Source: Leclercia adecarboxylata (GTDB lineage: Bacteria; Pseudomonadota; Gammaproteobacteria; Enterobacterales; Enterobacteriaceae). Taken from it: 64,000 nucleotides of DNA. Below are positions 1 through 6,500 of this stretch, piece by piece. The translations under genes were made by a program, and so were the position numbers. A model generated the notes under the pieces. The model had not been told where the DNA came from. It ran no database searches and saw nothing but the letters and a program-made list of their open reading frames with translations. How positions within the stretch are numbered: position 1 is the first letter of the stretch; each line of letters begins with the position of its first letter. The stretch covers positions 2,170,001-2,234,000 of the forward strand of contig NZ_CP098325.1 in the NCBI RefSeq assembly GCF_023639785.1, given 5' to 3'.

Positions 1-2
1 CA

Positions 3-170
3 ACGAATTGGGACGGGATTGGTAAGGCTCATGACGCTGTAGGTTGGGAGCCGGGCATCAAGGTTGATGAATCGCCGTTTTACTCGCCGTGGCGCTTGGG
101 TGATGCAAGCCGCGCCCAGGTTATTTCACACTGCCGCAAACTGGCCGCCGCTGGCGTTACATGGGGATGA
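3..170 (+). CDS. C-terminal end of an unidentified phage protein (partial)
   Basis: An open frame enters from the left edge and gives 55 residues before its stop. The tail is tryptophan- and histidine-containing and ends in AAAGVTWG. The stop codon overlaps a possible start of the next gene (ATGA), which is typical of a translationally coupled phage early operon. I do not recognise the family from this piece. Its position before a phage methyltransferase and the nin-like genes suggests the replication or early accessory region of the prophage. Confidence 0.5.
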   Translation, partial: TNWDGIGKAHDAVGWEPGIKVDESPFYSPWRLGDASRAQVISHCRKLAAAGVTWG

Positions 171-649
171 GGGATATGTCCGAGCTTACTATTTTGGACA
201 TGTGCTGCGGTTCTCGCATGTTCTGGTTCGATAAGCAGGATAAGCGCGCCGTATTCAGCGACATCCGCGCCGAGGAGCACACCCTTTGTGATGGACGCCA
301 TCTGGTCATCAGTCCGGATGTGATCGCCGACTTCCGTGCGCTTCCGTTCGCTGAGAACACTTTCCCTGTGGTGGTGTTCGACCCGCCACATCTTGAACGC
401 GTTGGTGACGATGCCTGGATGGGTAAGAAATACGGGAGGCTGAACAAAGACAGCTGGCGCGACGATCTGCGCGCCGGGTTTGCTGAGGCGTTCCGGGTCT
501 TGCGGCCACACGGCGTTCTCATCTTCAAATGGAACGAAACGCAGATCCCGGTTAGCCAGATTCTGGCGCTTACAGACGTTAAGCCAATCATCGGCCAGCG
601 CACCGGGAAGAATGACAAGACCCACTGGATAATTTTTGTGAAGGACTAA
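161..649 (+). CDS. phage class I SAM-dependent methyltransferase (DNA adenine/cytosine type)
   Basis: A 162-residue protein with a Rossmann methyltransferase layout. A motif-I-like segment, LDMCCGSRMF, lies at residues 12-21, and a catalytic DPPH tetrad (motif IV of the amino-DNA methyltransferases) at 74-77. A VLIFKWNET strand follows towards the C-terminus. These features suggest methylation of an amino group on DNA using S-adenosylmethionine, as in many lambdoid prophages; the target site cannot be read. The start is uncertain: ATGs lie at 161, 167 and 176, and the one at 167 overlaps the upstream stop. A strong hairpin follows the stop. A phage methyltransferase of this kind could protect phage DNA from host restriction (inference). 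Confidence 0.75.
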   Translation: MGMRDMSELTILDMCCGSRMFWFDKQDKRAVFSDIRAEEHTLCDGRHLVISPDVIADFRALPFAENTFPVVVFDPPHLERVGDDAWMGKKYGRLNKDSWRDDLRAGFAEAFRVLRPHGVLIFKWNETQIPVSQILALTDVKPIIGQRTGKNDKTHWIIFVKD

Positions 650-680
650 TGCAGAAGGTTGGCTACATAGCGCGCAAAAA

Positions 681-704
681 AAAGCAGGATAATAATCCTG
701 CTTT
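681..704. terminator. bidirectional rho-independent terminator
   Basis: A perfect 10-bp stem (AAAGCAGGAT with ATCCTGCTTT) has a 4-base loop and A/T-rich flanks on both sides. It lies between the convergent methyltransferase gene and the small leftward membrane-protein gene, so it can end both transcripts. Confidence 0.75.
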
Positions 705-721
705 ATTCTGTGGATTCTTAG

Positions 722-916
722 TTATTTTCCAGACAGCTTTTTCCAGATGCCCTGGCTAATGCCAAAAGCAATAGCTAAGAAAACAAGACCAGACCAACGC
801 TCTATCCCTTGCGCCATCACCAGCATAGCAACTCCGATACATCCTAGAGGAATTGCAGTGATAACAAAAAGAATAATACCCCAAAAAAATTGGCCTGCAG
901 TGGGCTCTTGAGACAT
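722..916 (-). CDS. small two-helix membrane protein, unknown
   Basis: 64 residues with two hydrophobic stretches (about 9-33 and 41-55) and a basic C-terminal end (KKLSGK), so probably an inner-membrane hairpin. AAAGGTG lies 6-9 bases before the ATG. It reads against the prophage late operon and shares the bidirectional terminator with the methyltransferase gene. I know no function for it. Small membrane proteins transcribed from their own signals in this part of lambdoid prophages are often lysogeny-expressed accessory genes, but that is inference. Confidence 0.5.
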   Translation of the reverse strand: MSQEPTAGQFFWGIILFVITAIPLGCIGVAMLVMAQGIERWSGLVFLAIAFGISQGIWKKLSGK

Positions 917-1266
917 AACAACACCTTTAATGAAGGAAACCGTTTACTAACGCGCGAATTTTTTTAGTTATTATGTAGTTCCATGTAGCACTGAGGCTGA
1001 TGTAGTTGCTGTACCTTCCATAGGCGTGTCGTATAATTTTACAAAGGTAACTAATTGTTTCAATCCCCATTTTTAGTAGGAATTTAGTTCCGTCAGGCCA
1101 TGAACAGACCATTAAAGCGATATGGGAATCCCCATATCGACAGGAACGCCCTCTACAAAGGGGCCTTCTTGCACAGTTTGATTCCACATAACCAATAAGT
1201 CATAATATCACCGCCGTCGGATTTGAACGCCCGGCGGTACCCCTGCGCATATAATGGGGACGTTAT
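917..1266. other. 350-bp intergenic stretch with three perfect inverted repeats
   Basis: I see no convincing gene here. An 86-codon leftward frame exists, but its composition and lack of a ribosome site argue against coding. The stretch holds three perfect dyads: CGATATGGG/CCCATATCG at 1118-1139, ACCGCCG/CGGCGGT at 1210-1238 and CGCATATAA/TTATATGCG at 1246-1271. It separates two oppositely oriented small membrane-protein genes and looks like a divergent control region. Confidence 0.45.
1118..1139. repeat. 9-bp perfect inverted repeat, operator-like
   Basis: Arms CGATATGGG and CCCATATCG are separated by four bases. The dyad lies between divergent small genes with no T-run after it, so it looks more like a protein-binding site than a terminator. 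The binding protein is unknown. Confidence 0.4.
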
Positions 1267-1271
1267 ATGCG
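1246..1271 (+). promoter_or_regulatory. inverted repeat enclosing the ribosome-binding site and start codon of the next gene
   Basis: Arms CGCATATAA (1246-1254) and TTATATGCG (1263-1271) are perfect complements around an 8-base loop. The loop carries the Shine-Dalgarno GGGGA, and the start codon at 1267 is inside the 3' arm. In mRNA this hairpin would bury the ATG and show the ribosome site in the loop, so initiation could depend on RNA folding. The same arms could also act as a DNA operator. Confidence 0.45.
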
Positions 1272-1497
1272 TAAAAAAACTTGGGGATTTATCCCCAAAC
1301 TTGTATATGTTTCCGTTACCTGTGTCTTTTGCTTAACCACCATAATAAGTTTTGCACTGTTTGCTTTGCTGGGACTGGGCATTGTTGAATTGAGTGATAC
1401 GGCTATAAGAACACTCGGAGGTATGACTATTGCTCTCGTCACTTTAATGAGAACGATTGTTAAGCTGGCCGGGCAGGTGATGTTACACGGAAGCTAA
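1267..1497 (+). CDS. small membrane protein, unknown, prophage accessory gene
   Basis: 76 residues starting MRKKTW, with a long hydrophobic segment at about 12-40 and a second, weaker one at about 47-66; probably an inner-membrane protein. The Shine-Dalgarno GGGGA is six bases before the ATG. The start lies inside a 9-bp inverted repeat, and a strong intrinsic terminator overlaps the stop, so the gene is a self-contained unit. That is typical of a phage 'moron'. No family is recognised. Roles such as superinfection exclusion are common for such genes, but nothing here proves one. Confidence 0.55.
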   Translation: MRKKTWGFIPKLVYVSVTCVFCLTTIISFALFALLGLGIVELSDTAIRTLGGMTIALVTLMRTIVKLAGQVMLHGS

Positions 1498-1524
1498 AAA
1501 CCTCCTTTGCGGGAGGTTTTTTTT
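1497..1524 (+). terminator. rho-independent terminator
   Basis: A 9-bp stem (AAAACCTCC with GGAGGTTTT) has a six-base loop and ends in a run of eight Ts. It closes the small membrane-protein unit. Confidence 0.85.
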
Positions 1525-1923
1525 CGCCCTTCGCTCAGCCTCTCCTCCATGAGCTCAAGCTTGTTCTGCTTCAAATCTTGTCGGCTCAGGGTCCATGCGA
1601 CACCTGATCGATAATACCGATCGATATCAGAATATTGATCTATGAAATCGATCAGTTAATAACCGTGGCGCGGCAACAAATTACCAACCTGACAGGATAC
1701 GTCACCGCCGCAATATACCCTCAGAGGCTGGCCCGCATACGGTTATACGCTGCTCAGGGTCTTCTAATCAGATATTTACTCCAGCAGTTTCTGCCGCGCG
1801 GAAGTGTTAAAAATAACGGTCAGTTTTTAAAGGTAAGTATCAACAAAATTTATTCAAATCAATCAGATGAATGGACTTGCACAGACATGTATTTCATGTG
1901 CATACTTAAGCGAAACGAATAAA
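1525..1923. other. 400-bp stretch without a confident gene
   Basis: A 95-codon rightward frame from a TTG at 1635 and a 50-codon leftward frame (about 1655 to 1496) are both open. Neither has a ribosome site or a recognisable family. Several overlapping ATCGAT motifs lie at 1607-1655. It may be a decayed early-region gene. The SOS box follows immediately. Confidence 0.35.
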
Positions 1924-1943
1924 TACTGTTTATGCATACAGTA
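1924..1943. promoter_or_regulatory. LexA-binding SOS box
   Basis: TACTGT-N8-ACAGTA matches the E. coli LexA consensus at all twelve outer bases, with an A/T-rich centre. The core CTG-N10-CAG is intact. The next rightward reading frame begins 34 bases downstream, so the box probably places the small ORFs at 1977 and 2098 under SOS control. Confidence 0.8.
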
Positions 1944-1976
1944 TTTTGTTGTATGGTTTAGATGCTACAGAGAAAA

Positions 1977-2087
1977 ATGAATTTTTCTTCCGGCGAACCT
2001 ATTAGGAAATTTGCGTCATTTGTAATTTTGGCTCTGTGGAGTGGAGTTCTCCCCGCCGGGAGAGGGTATTTGTGGATAGCAAAGTGA
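1977..2087 (+). CDS. 36-residue hydrophobic mini-protein downstream of the SOS box
   Basis: The frame starts MNFSSGEPIRKF and continues into one hydrophobic segment (about residues 12-27), ending in YLWIAK. The start lies 34 bases past a near-perfect LexA box and has only a weak ribosome site (AGAG). Its stop is ten bases before the GTG of the next gene, so the two could be one SOS-induced unit. Known SOS-induced mini-proteins include membrane toxins such as TisB. The resemblance here is only in size and hydrophobicity, so function is open. Confidence 0.4.
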   Translation: MNFSSGEPIRKFASFVILALWSGVLPAGRGYLWIAK

Positions 2088-2097
2088 GGGGGTTGAT

Positions 2098-2337
2098 GTG
2101 AGAGAGAGTAAGGCGCAGGGTGACTGGTATGACATTATCAGGCGTTCAGACGGCAAGGTTATTGGTTCTATGCCGTTCGAAAGCCGATGTCTCGTTTATA
2201 CCCGAAATGGGCTTGTATCATGCCGCCCGCTGCTGGAGGATGAAGGGATCTTCAATCTCTCGTCCGGAACTCGTTTTCTTCGCCGTCTCGGCTACCACGT
2301 CAAGCAACCCTCTGATATTATGATATCAACGGACTGA
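2098..2337 (+). CDS. conserved-looking phage hypothetical protein
   Basis: 79 residues with a GTG start preceded by GAGGGGG. The soluble, mixed alpha/beta composition includes WYDIIRRSDGKVIGSMPF. No family function is recognised. It sits between the SOS box and the DUF1367 gene, in the part of the prophage where lambda carries its nin genes. The GTG overlaps a useless ATG in another frame (ATGTGA), which may lower translation. Confidence 0.6.
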   Translation: MRESKAQGDWYDIIRRSDGKVIGSMPFESRCLVYTRNGLVSCRPLLEDEGIFNLSSGTRFLRRLGYHVKQPSDIMISTD

Positions 2338-2371
2338 ACACCCGTTGACCTGATGCGCCACGGAGAACACC

Positions 2372-2971
2372 ATGGCGCAGTTACAACTCATCAAGCAGTC
2401 ATCAGGAATCCTGATCCCGGCCACGCCCGAGACCAGCGATTTTCTGCATTCAAAATGTAAGCTCGGCGCCGTGCTGGTGGCCGACTTTAAACAGGTCCGT
2501 AACCCGGCCTTTCATCGTCGCTTCTTCGCTCTGCTAAACCTCGGCTTCGAATACTGGGAGCCAACCGGCGGTGCTATCTCATCCAACGAACGCAAGCTGG
2601 TGACCGGCTATGCGAAGTTCCTGGCCTCGATCGGTGGTAGCGAAGCTGCACTGCTGGACGCTGCTGAGCAGTATCTCGAGCAGGTGGGCAGCCGCCGCAT
2701 CACCAATGGCATCAGCCTGTGCAAATCCTTCGACGCCTACCGCGCTTGGGTGACCATCGAATCCGGCCACTATGACACCATCCAGCTGCCTGACGGAACC
2801 CTCCGGAAACATCCCCGCAGCATCGCCTTCGCCAATATGGACGAGACCGAGTTTCAGCAACTCTACAGGGCCGCGCTCGATGTACTGTGGCGCTGGATTC
2901 TGTCACGGGCATTCAGGGACCAGCGCGAGGCCGAGAACGCCGCTGCGCAGCTGCTGAGCTTCGGGGGCTGA
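2372..2971 (+). CDS. DUF1367 family phage protein (nin-region)
   Basis: 199 residues beginning MAQLQLIKQSSGILIPATPE. This opening and the FHRRFFALLNLGFEYWEP segment (about residues 48-65) are typical of DUF1367, a family found in the nin region of many enterobacterial prophages. Its molecular role is not established; the position resembles that of lambda ninB. GGAG lies six bases before the ATG. The next gene starts four bases after the stop, so both belong to the rightward early operon that leads to Q. Confidence 0.75.
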   Translation: MAQLQLIKQSSGILIPATPETSDFLHSKCKLGAVLVADFKQVRNPAFHRRFFALLNLGFEYWEPTGGAISSNERKLVTGYAKFLASIGGSEAALLDAAEQYLEQVGSRRITNGISLCKSFDAYRAWVTIESGHYDTIQLPDGTLRKHPRSIAFANMDETEFQQLYRAALDVLWRWILSRAFRDQREAENAAAQLLSFGG

Positions 2972-2975
2972 CCAG

Positions 2976-3176
2976 ATGGCGAAATCATGGTTCCACTACA
3001 CCGAGTGCACAACTGAGCAGGCCGATGAACTTCAGCGGCAGTACCAGCGCCGCGGCGTAGTTGTTAAGCGCAGCCTCAATCCTGATTACCTCACCTGGAC
3101 CGTCAGCGTAGAGCGGCAGGAGGTTACGTACCTCGAGCCCACGCCGCGGACATACCTCCAAAAGGCGTGGAGGTGA
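2976..3176 (+). CDS. small phage hypothetical protein before ninG
   Basis: 66 residues rich in charged and aromatic amino acids (KSWFHYTECTTEQADELQRQ at the N-terminus). It is soluble and has no recognised domain. It lies tightly between DUF1367 and ninG. Its stop lies within the GGAGGTGA that forms the ninG ribosome site, so the two are probably translationally linked. Confidence 0.55.
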   Translation: MAKSWFHYTECTTEQADELQRQYQRRGVVVKRSLNPDYLTWTVSVERQEVTYLEPTPRTYLQKAWR

Positions 3177-3178
3177 GC

Positions 3179-3820
3179 ATGGCTAAACTACCTCGCAAAA
3201 AATGCATCAATAAATCGTGCCGCCAGTGGTTTCACCCGGTGCGCAACGGGCAGGTGGTCTGCTGCTACGAGTGCGCCACCGCCGTTGCCAAAGCGCAGAC
3301 CGCGAAGAATCGGGCCGAGGCTCTGCGTGCTGAGAAGAAACGCCAGCGCGAAGAGGAGAAGGCGGGGCGCCAGCGCCGCAAGGAGCGACTGGCAGAACTA
3401 CGGCCTGCGGGTTACTACAAGGCACAGGCTCAGCAAGCATTCAACGCCTTCATCCGCGCGCGTGATGCTGATTTGCCATGCATCAGCTGTGGAGAGACCA
3501 ATCCTCCCGATCTGCACGGCGGCCAGTGGGATTGCGGTCACTTCAAAACGGTAGGCGCTAACCCTGAGTTGCGATTTGAAGAGCGCAACGCGCATAAGCA
3601 ATGCAAGTCCTGCAATGCCGGCTCCGGTAAGTACACAGCCAAAGAGGCGACTGTGGCTAAGAACTACGAAGACGGGCTGATCGCTCGTTACGGGCAGGAG
3701 TATGTCGACTGGCTGAATGGACCTCACGAAATGACCAATTACCGCCGCGATGACTTCATCCGGATCCGCGACGAGTATCGCGCAAAACTCAAAGAACTTA
3801 AGCAGCAGGTGGCCGCATGA
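3179..3820 (+). CDS. ninG: NinG recombination endonuclease (Rap)
   Basis: 213 residues of the NinG/Rap family, which in lambda is a structure-specific endonuclease that resolves recombination intermediates in the Red pathway. An N-terminal zinc-binding part has C-x4-C (KKCINKSCRQWF) followed by CCYEC. A lysine/arginine-rich helix (about 40-75) comes next, then the catalytic region with CISCG, WDCGHF and CKSCNAGSG, an HNH-like metal site. The ATG at 3179 is chosen because GGAGG lies five bases upstream; a GTG twelve bases earlier is in frame but has no site. Its stop overlaps the next start (ATGA). Confidence 0.9.
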   Translation: MAKLPRKKCINKSCRQWFHPVRNGQVVCCYECATAVAKAQTAKNRAEALRAEKKRQREEEKAGRQRRKERLAELRPAGYYKAQAQQAFNAFIRARDADLPCISCGETNPPDLHGGQWDCGHFKTVGANPELRFEERNAHKQCKSCNAGSGKYTAKEATVAKNYEDGLIARYGQEYVDWLNGPHEMTNYRRDDFIRIRDEYRAKLKELKQQVAA

Positions 3821-3957
3821 AACCAGAACTGATTGAATCGCTTCGCATGCGCTGGCTGCGCCTCCGCATTTATCGCCGCCCGGGTACGGTGCTGGTGGAC
3901 TACCGCATTCTTCGAAACTTTATTCGCATCTACCAGATTGCAGGAGCTGCAGCGTGA
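3817..3957 (+). CDS. ylcG: YlcG family phage protein
   Basis: A 46-residue basic peptide whose centre, RWLRLRIYRRPGTVLVDYRI, matches the YlcG family of lambdoid prophages (E. coli DLP12 ylcG). Function is unknown. Its start overlaps the ninG stop (ATGA) and its stop overlaps the Q start (GTGA), so translation of ninG, ylcG and Q is probably coupled. Confidence 0.75.
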   Translation: MKPELIESLRMRWLRLRIYRRPGTVLVDYRILRNFIRIYQIAGAAA

Positions 3958-4643
3958 ACACTCAATACCTGGAATTTGTACGCCAGCAGCTCATCGTTGC
4001 GACCGCAGATCTGAGCGGGGCGACGAAAGGGCAGTTGATGGCCTGGCTGGAGAACGCCCAGTTTGAAACGAAGACCTTTAAGCGGAAGAAGCCGCGCGTG
4101 AAGGATGAAGTGACTGGGGAGATGATAACGCTGGATAACCCTCCGATCCCCGGCAAACAGTCACACGCGAAGGGCTCACACATCCCTCTGGTTCAGCCGG
4201 TCGAATACTCCACCGCATCGTGGCGCCGGGCGGTCCTGTCGCTTGAGGAGCACCAGAAAGCATGGTTGCTATGGAACTACAGCGAAAACACGCGCTGGGA
4301 GAACCAGGTGGCGATTACCCAATGGGCCTGGGCCGAGTTCATGGCGCAACTGGGCACCAGGAAGATTGCCGGCAAAACCATGGACAGGCTGAAGGCGTTA
4401 ATCTGGTTGGCGGCGCAGGACGTGAAGGAGGTATTGGCGGGGCGTGACCCTTATCAGTATGGGGATCTGGCCGCGCTGGTGGGCGTGAACAAAACCAATT
4501 GGTCTCAGAACTATGTCGAGCATTGGGAGAAGATGACAGGGCTGTTTTGCCGCTTGGATACCAGCTCACTGAAGCAAGTTTCGCGATCACGTTCACAACA
4601 AAAAGCAACAAATTACCAACCAAGTATTGCAGAAATGAACTAA
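3954..4643 (+). CDS. Q: antitermination protein Q (phage 82 type)
   Basis: 229 residues starting (GTG) MNTQYLEFVRQQLIVATADL, the characteristic opening of the phage 82/Qin-type Q proteins. The family binds a DNA site within the late promoter and loads onto paused RNA polymerase, letting it read through the late terminator into lysis and head genes. Motif-rich middle: FKRKKPRVKDEVTGEMITLDNPPIPG-like linker at about 42-68, then a helical domain. The predicted late promoter starts immediately after the stop codon, and a terminator follows at 4713-4742, as expected for this switch. The last 30 residues are polar and may be variable. Confidence 0.88.
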   Translation: MNTQYLEFVRQQLIVATADLSGATKGQLMAWLENAQFETKTFKRKKPRVKDEVTGEMITLDNPPIPGKQSHAKGSHIPLVQPVEYSTASWRRAVLSLEEHQKAWLLWNYSENTRWENQVAITQWAWAEFMAQLGTRKIAGKTMDRLKALIWLAAQDVKEVLAGRDPYQYGDLAALVGVNKTNWSQNYVEHWEKMTGLFCRLDTSSLKQVSRSRSQQKATNYQPSIAEMN

Positions 4644-4672
4644 TTGACGTATATTTCGACTAAATCTGATAT
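4644..4672 (+). promoter_or_regulatory. predicted late promoter pR'
   Basis: TTGACG (4644-4649) and TGATAT (4667-4672) are spaced by 17 bases directly after Q. This is where phage 82 and lambda carry pR' with the Q-binding site between the -35 and -10 boxes. The -10 is weak, as expected for a Q-dependent promoter. The Q site itself cannot be defined by eye. Confidence 0.55.
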
Positions 4673-4712
4673 CGTCGCCATAGCTTTGGTTGTCGACCGA
4701 ATCACACAAAAG

Positions 4713-4742
4713 AGCCCGAGGTTAACGCCTTGGGCTTTTTGT
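4713..4742 (+). terminator. late terminator tR'
   Basis: A 9-bp stem (AGCCCGAGG with CCTTGGGCT, one G-U) is followed by TTTTTGTTTG. It lies about 40 bases past the predicted pR' start, so it should block late transcription unless Q is present. Confidence 0.8.
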
Positions 4743-4821
4743 TTGTGTTGGTAGATCCCTTTGCTTACCGCCCACTCCGTGATATGTAAATACCTTAGAA
4801 ACTAAAGGGAGGGGGAAGGCG

Positions 4822-5001
4822 ATGAGCAATGCGGTTTGCAGCAATGAAAAATGCAAGAAAGAATTTATTTACTGGGAGCACAGCGGTGGTTATCCAGGCG
4901 GTAAAGAAAAAGAAACAATAGTCTGCCCATACTGTGACCACGAGAACGGCTATATAATGACCAGTGGGTTGATTTCAAGTAAGAAACTTGAGGATAAGTA
5001 G
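4822..5001 (+). CDS. small zinc-ribbon protein in the late leader
   Basis: 59 residues with CSNEKC near the N-terminus and CPYCDH about 30 residues later. The C-x4-C and C-x2-C-x-H spacing suggests one structural zinc site. GGAGGGGGAAGG lies just before the ATG. It is the first gene after the late terminator and so should be Q-dependent. Small zinc-ribbon proteins at this position are common in prophages; no function is known to me. Confidence 0.6.
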   Translation: MSNAVCSNEKCKKEFIYWEHSGGYPGGKEKETIVCPYCDHENGYIMTSGLISSKKLEDK

Positions 5002-5041
5002 TTAACAGGTCTCGGCAATCCGCCGGGCTTTTTTCATTTCA

Positions 5042-5068
5042 AAAGGCTGCCGATTGGTGGCCTTTTTC
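5042..5068 (+). terminator. probable terminator before the lysis cassette
   Basis: AAAGGC and GCCTTT arms enclose a smaller CC/GG stem-loop and end in TTTTTCT. It separates the zinc-ribbon gene from the holin; Q-modified polymerase would read through it. Confidence 0.5.
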
Positions 5069-5171
5069 TATTTCAGGCTCCCGGAACCCCCATCACTCGT
5101 CTTGTCGTTAATTCGTCCGGAGAGCCTGATCCTACCTACGCACAGCACCCCGGAACTATCGGAGGTGAGAG

Positions 5172-5396
5172 ATGTTACGAATGGACAAAATAACCACAGG
5201 CGCAGCTTATGGCGCCTCTGCGGGGAGCGTGTTGAACGGCATTCTTAACGCATACAGCCCTGAGCAGTGGAACGCCATCGGCGTGCTGGTGGGCATAGTA
5301 GTTGCTGTTCTTACGTACCTGACAAATTTGTATTTCAAAATCCGCGAAGAAAACCGTCGCAACAGGAGCCGGCATGAACCCGACGTTGAGGAATAA
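5172..5396 (+). CDS. class II holin, phage 21 S (pinholin) type with dual start
   Basis: 74 residues. The stretch [16 protein letters not shown], followed by [28 protein letters not shown], is the S21 family: a weakly hydrophobic first helix that leaves the membrane and a second that forms heptameric pinholes. The gene begins M-L-R-M-D, so two starts (5172 and 5181) are three codons apart, as in phage 21, where the longer product (M-K-S-M-D) is the antiholin. The extra residues again add a positive charge (Arg3). GGAGG lies six bases before the first ATG. Pinholins depolarise the membrane and so activate the SAR endolysin encoded next, whose start overlaps this gene. Confidence 0.88.
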   Translation: MLRMDKITTGAAYGASAGSVLNGILNAYSPEQWNAIGVLVGIVVAVLTYLTNLYFKIREENRRNRSRHEPDVEE

Positions 5397-5937
5397 GCTG
5401 GTGGCCGCAATCGCTGGCGGCTCGGGAGCTATCACGATTGCAGCAGTAATGCTGGGCAATGCTGATGGGCTGGAAGGGCGACGTTATTACGCTTACCAGG
5501 ATGTCGTTGGCGTCTGGACTGTATGCGATGGGCACACTGGAACTGACGTACGCCGCGGTCACCGCTATACCGACCGGGAATGCGATGCTCTATTGCAGTC
5601 AGACCTGCGCAAGGTGGCAGCAGCCATCGATCCACTGATTAAGATTCGTATCCCTGAAACCACCAGGGCGGCGCTTTACTCGTTCACATATAACGTGGGC
5701 GCTGGCGCATTCGGCAAATCCACGCTGCTGAAAAAGCTGAATACTGGTGATGTAGCTGGTGCCTGCAAAGAGCTTCAGCGCTGGACGTATGCTGGCGGGC
5801 AGCAGTGGAAAGGCCTCATCACCCGGCGCGAGATAGAACGCTCAGTCTGTGAGTGGCAGCAAAAGCCGCAGCTGTTTAACGGTGGCGCCGGGCCGCTTAA
5901 CGCAGGAACTCCACCATCAGCCCCGGGAGTATTCTGA
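5374..5937 (+). CDS. SAR endolysin, glycoside hydrolase 24 lysozyme (R21 type)
   Basis: 187 residues. The N-terminal 10-30 segment is rich in Ala, Gly and Ile (a signal-anchor-release helix rather than a cleavable signal), so the enzyme is exported by Sec, tethered inactive, and released when the pinholin collapses the membrane potential. The T4-lysozyme-like triad is visible as Glu34, Asp43 and Thr49 within [20 protein letters not shown]. Conserved [17 protein letters not shown] and [19 protein letters not shown] follow. It is about 20 residues longer than R21 because of a Pro/Gly-rich C-terminal tail. AGGAG precedes the ATG. Confidence 0.92.
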   Translation: MNPTLRNKLVAAIAGGSGAITIAAVMLGNADGLEGRRYYAYQDVVGVWTVCDGHTGTDVRRGHRYTDRECDALLQSDLRKVAAAIDPLIKIRIPETTRAALYSFTYNVGAGAFGKSTLLKKLNTGDVAGACKELQRWTYAGGQQWKGLITRREIERSVCEWQQKPQLFNGGAGPLNAGTPPSAPGVF

Positions 5938-6329
5938 TGAAACTCCATTACCTTATCGCGATCGCCTTATTCATCATCTGCCTGTTCGGCGGGGCGTGCT
6001 GGTCAGCCTGGTATTACAGCGACAAAGCCAGTCGGGAAAAGGTGCGAGCGGATAGCGCAGAACAGCAGGCCGAATCGGCAAACATCATCACCGCCAACGT
6101 CATTCAGGCCGTGAACATCATCGACGCCATTTCAGAGGCTAACCAGGATGCAAAGAACCAGAACGCACTGGAGTCACAGAGAGCCCAGGCAGATATCAAA
6201 GTGGCTGTTGCGAATGATGACTGCGCTAATCGGCCTGTGCCTACTGCAGCTGCTGACCGGCTGCGGCAATTCGCGGACAGTTTACGTGAAGATTCCGGTG
6301 GTGCCGCTTCCGGCAAACCTGACAGCTGA
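5937..6329 (+). CDS. Rz: Rz inner-membrane spanin (i-spanin)
   Basis: 130 residues: one N-terminal membrane anchor (about 4-25), then a charged periplasmic helix rich in Glu, Gln and Ala. This is the Rz layout. Rz pairs with the outer-membrane lipoprotein Rz1 to fuse the two membranes in the last step of lysis. The start overlaps the endolysin stop (TGATG). Rz1 is nested in another frame inside its 3' half. Confidence 0.85.
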   Translation: MKLHYLIAIALFIICLFGGACWSAWYYSDKASREKVRADSAEQQAESANIITANVIQAVNIIDAISEANQDAKNQNALESQRAQADIKVAVANDDCANRPVPTAAADRLRQFADSLREDSGGAASGKPDS

Positions 6330-6471
6330 GACGCAACATCCAGCCATTCCCGACCCGCTGACCTACGGGGCCAGTCTGGATCTGAATGTGAGTCTGCTGT
6401 CGGCGCTGGGCCAGTGCAACATCGATAAGGCCAGTATCAGGAAGGTTGAAGTATCGCGAGCCTCACAATAG
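6214..6471 (+). CDS. Rz1: Rz1 outer-membrane spanin lipoprotein (o-spanin)
   Basis: The protein begins MMTALIGLCLLQLLTGC, a lipoprotein signal with the lipobox LLTGC and lipidated Cys17. The mature part is Pro-rich (VVPLPANLT, HPAIPDPL), as usual for Rz1. It starts inside Rz in the +1 frame and runs 142 bases past the Rz stop, so it is a partly nested (overlapped) spanin pair. In-frame ATGs further upstream exist but would put non-signal sequence before the lipobox. Confidence 0.87.
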   Translation: MMTALIGLCLLQLLTGCGNSRTVYVKIPVVPLPANLTAETQHPAIPDPLTYGASLDLNVSLLSALGQCNIDKASIRKVEVSRASQ

Positions 6472-6500
6472 CGGGGCTTTATAACATCTGAGGAAATCTA

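Noticed and set aside
927..1187. 86-codon leftward open frame
   Set aside because: It crosses the 9-bp inverted repeat, has no ribosome site and its predicted protein has no domain-like composition.
1496..1655. 50-codon leftward open stretch ending in the terminator
   Set aside because: It reads rather like a protein (DRYYRSGVAWTLSRQDLKQN) but lacks a start after the preceding stop; may be a remnant, too short to call.
1635..1922. 95-codon rightward frame from a TTG
   Set aside because: No ribosome site, no recognisable family, and it ends at the SOS box; kept only as a note in the intergenic entry.
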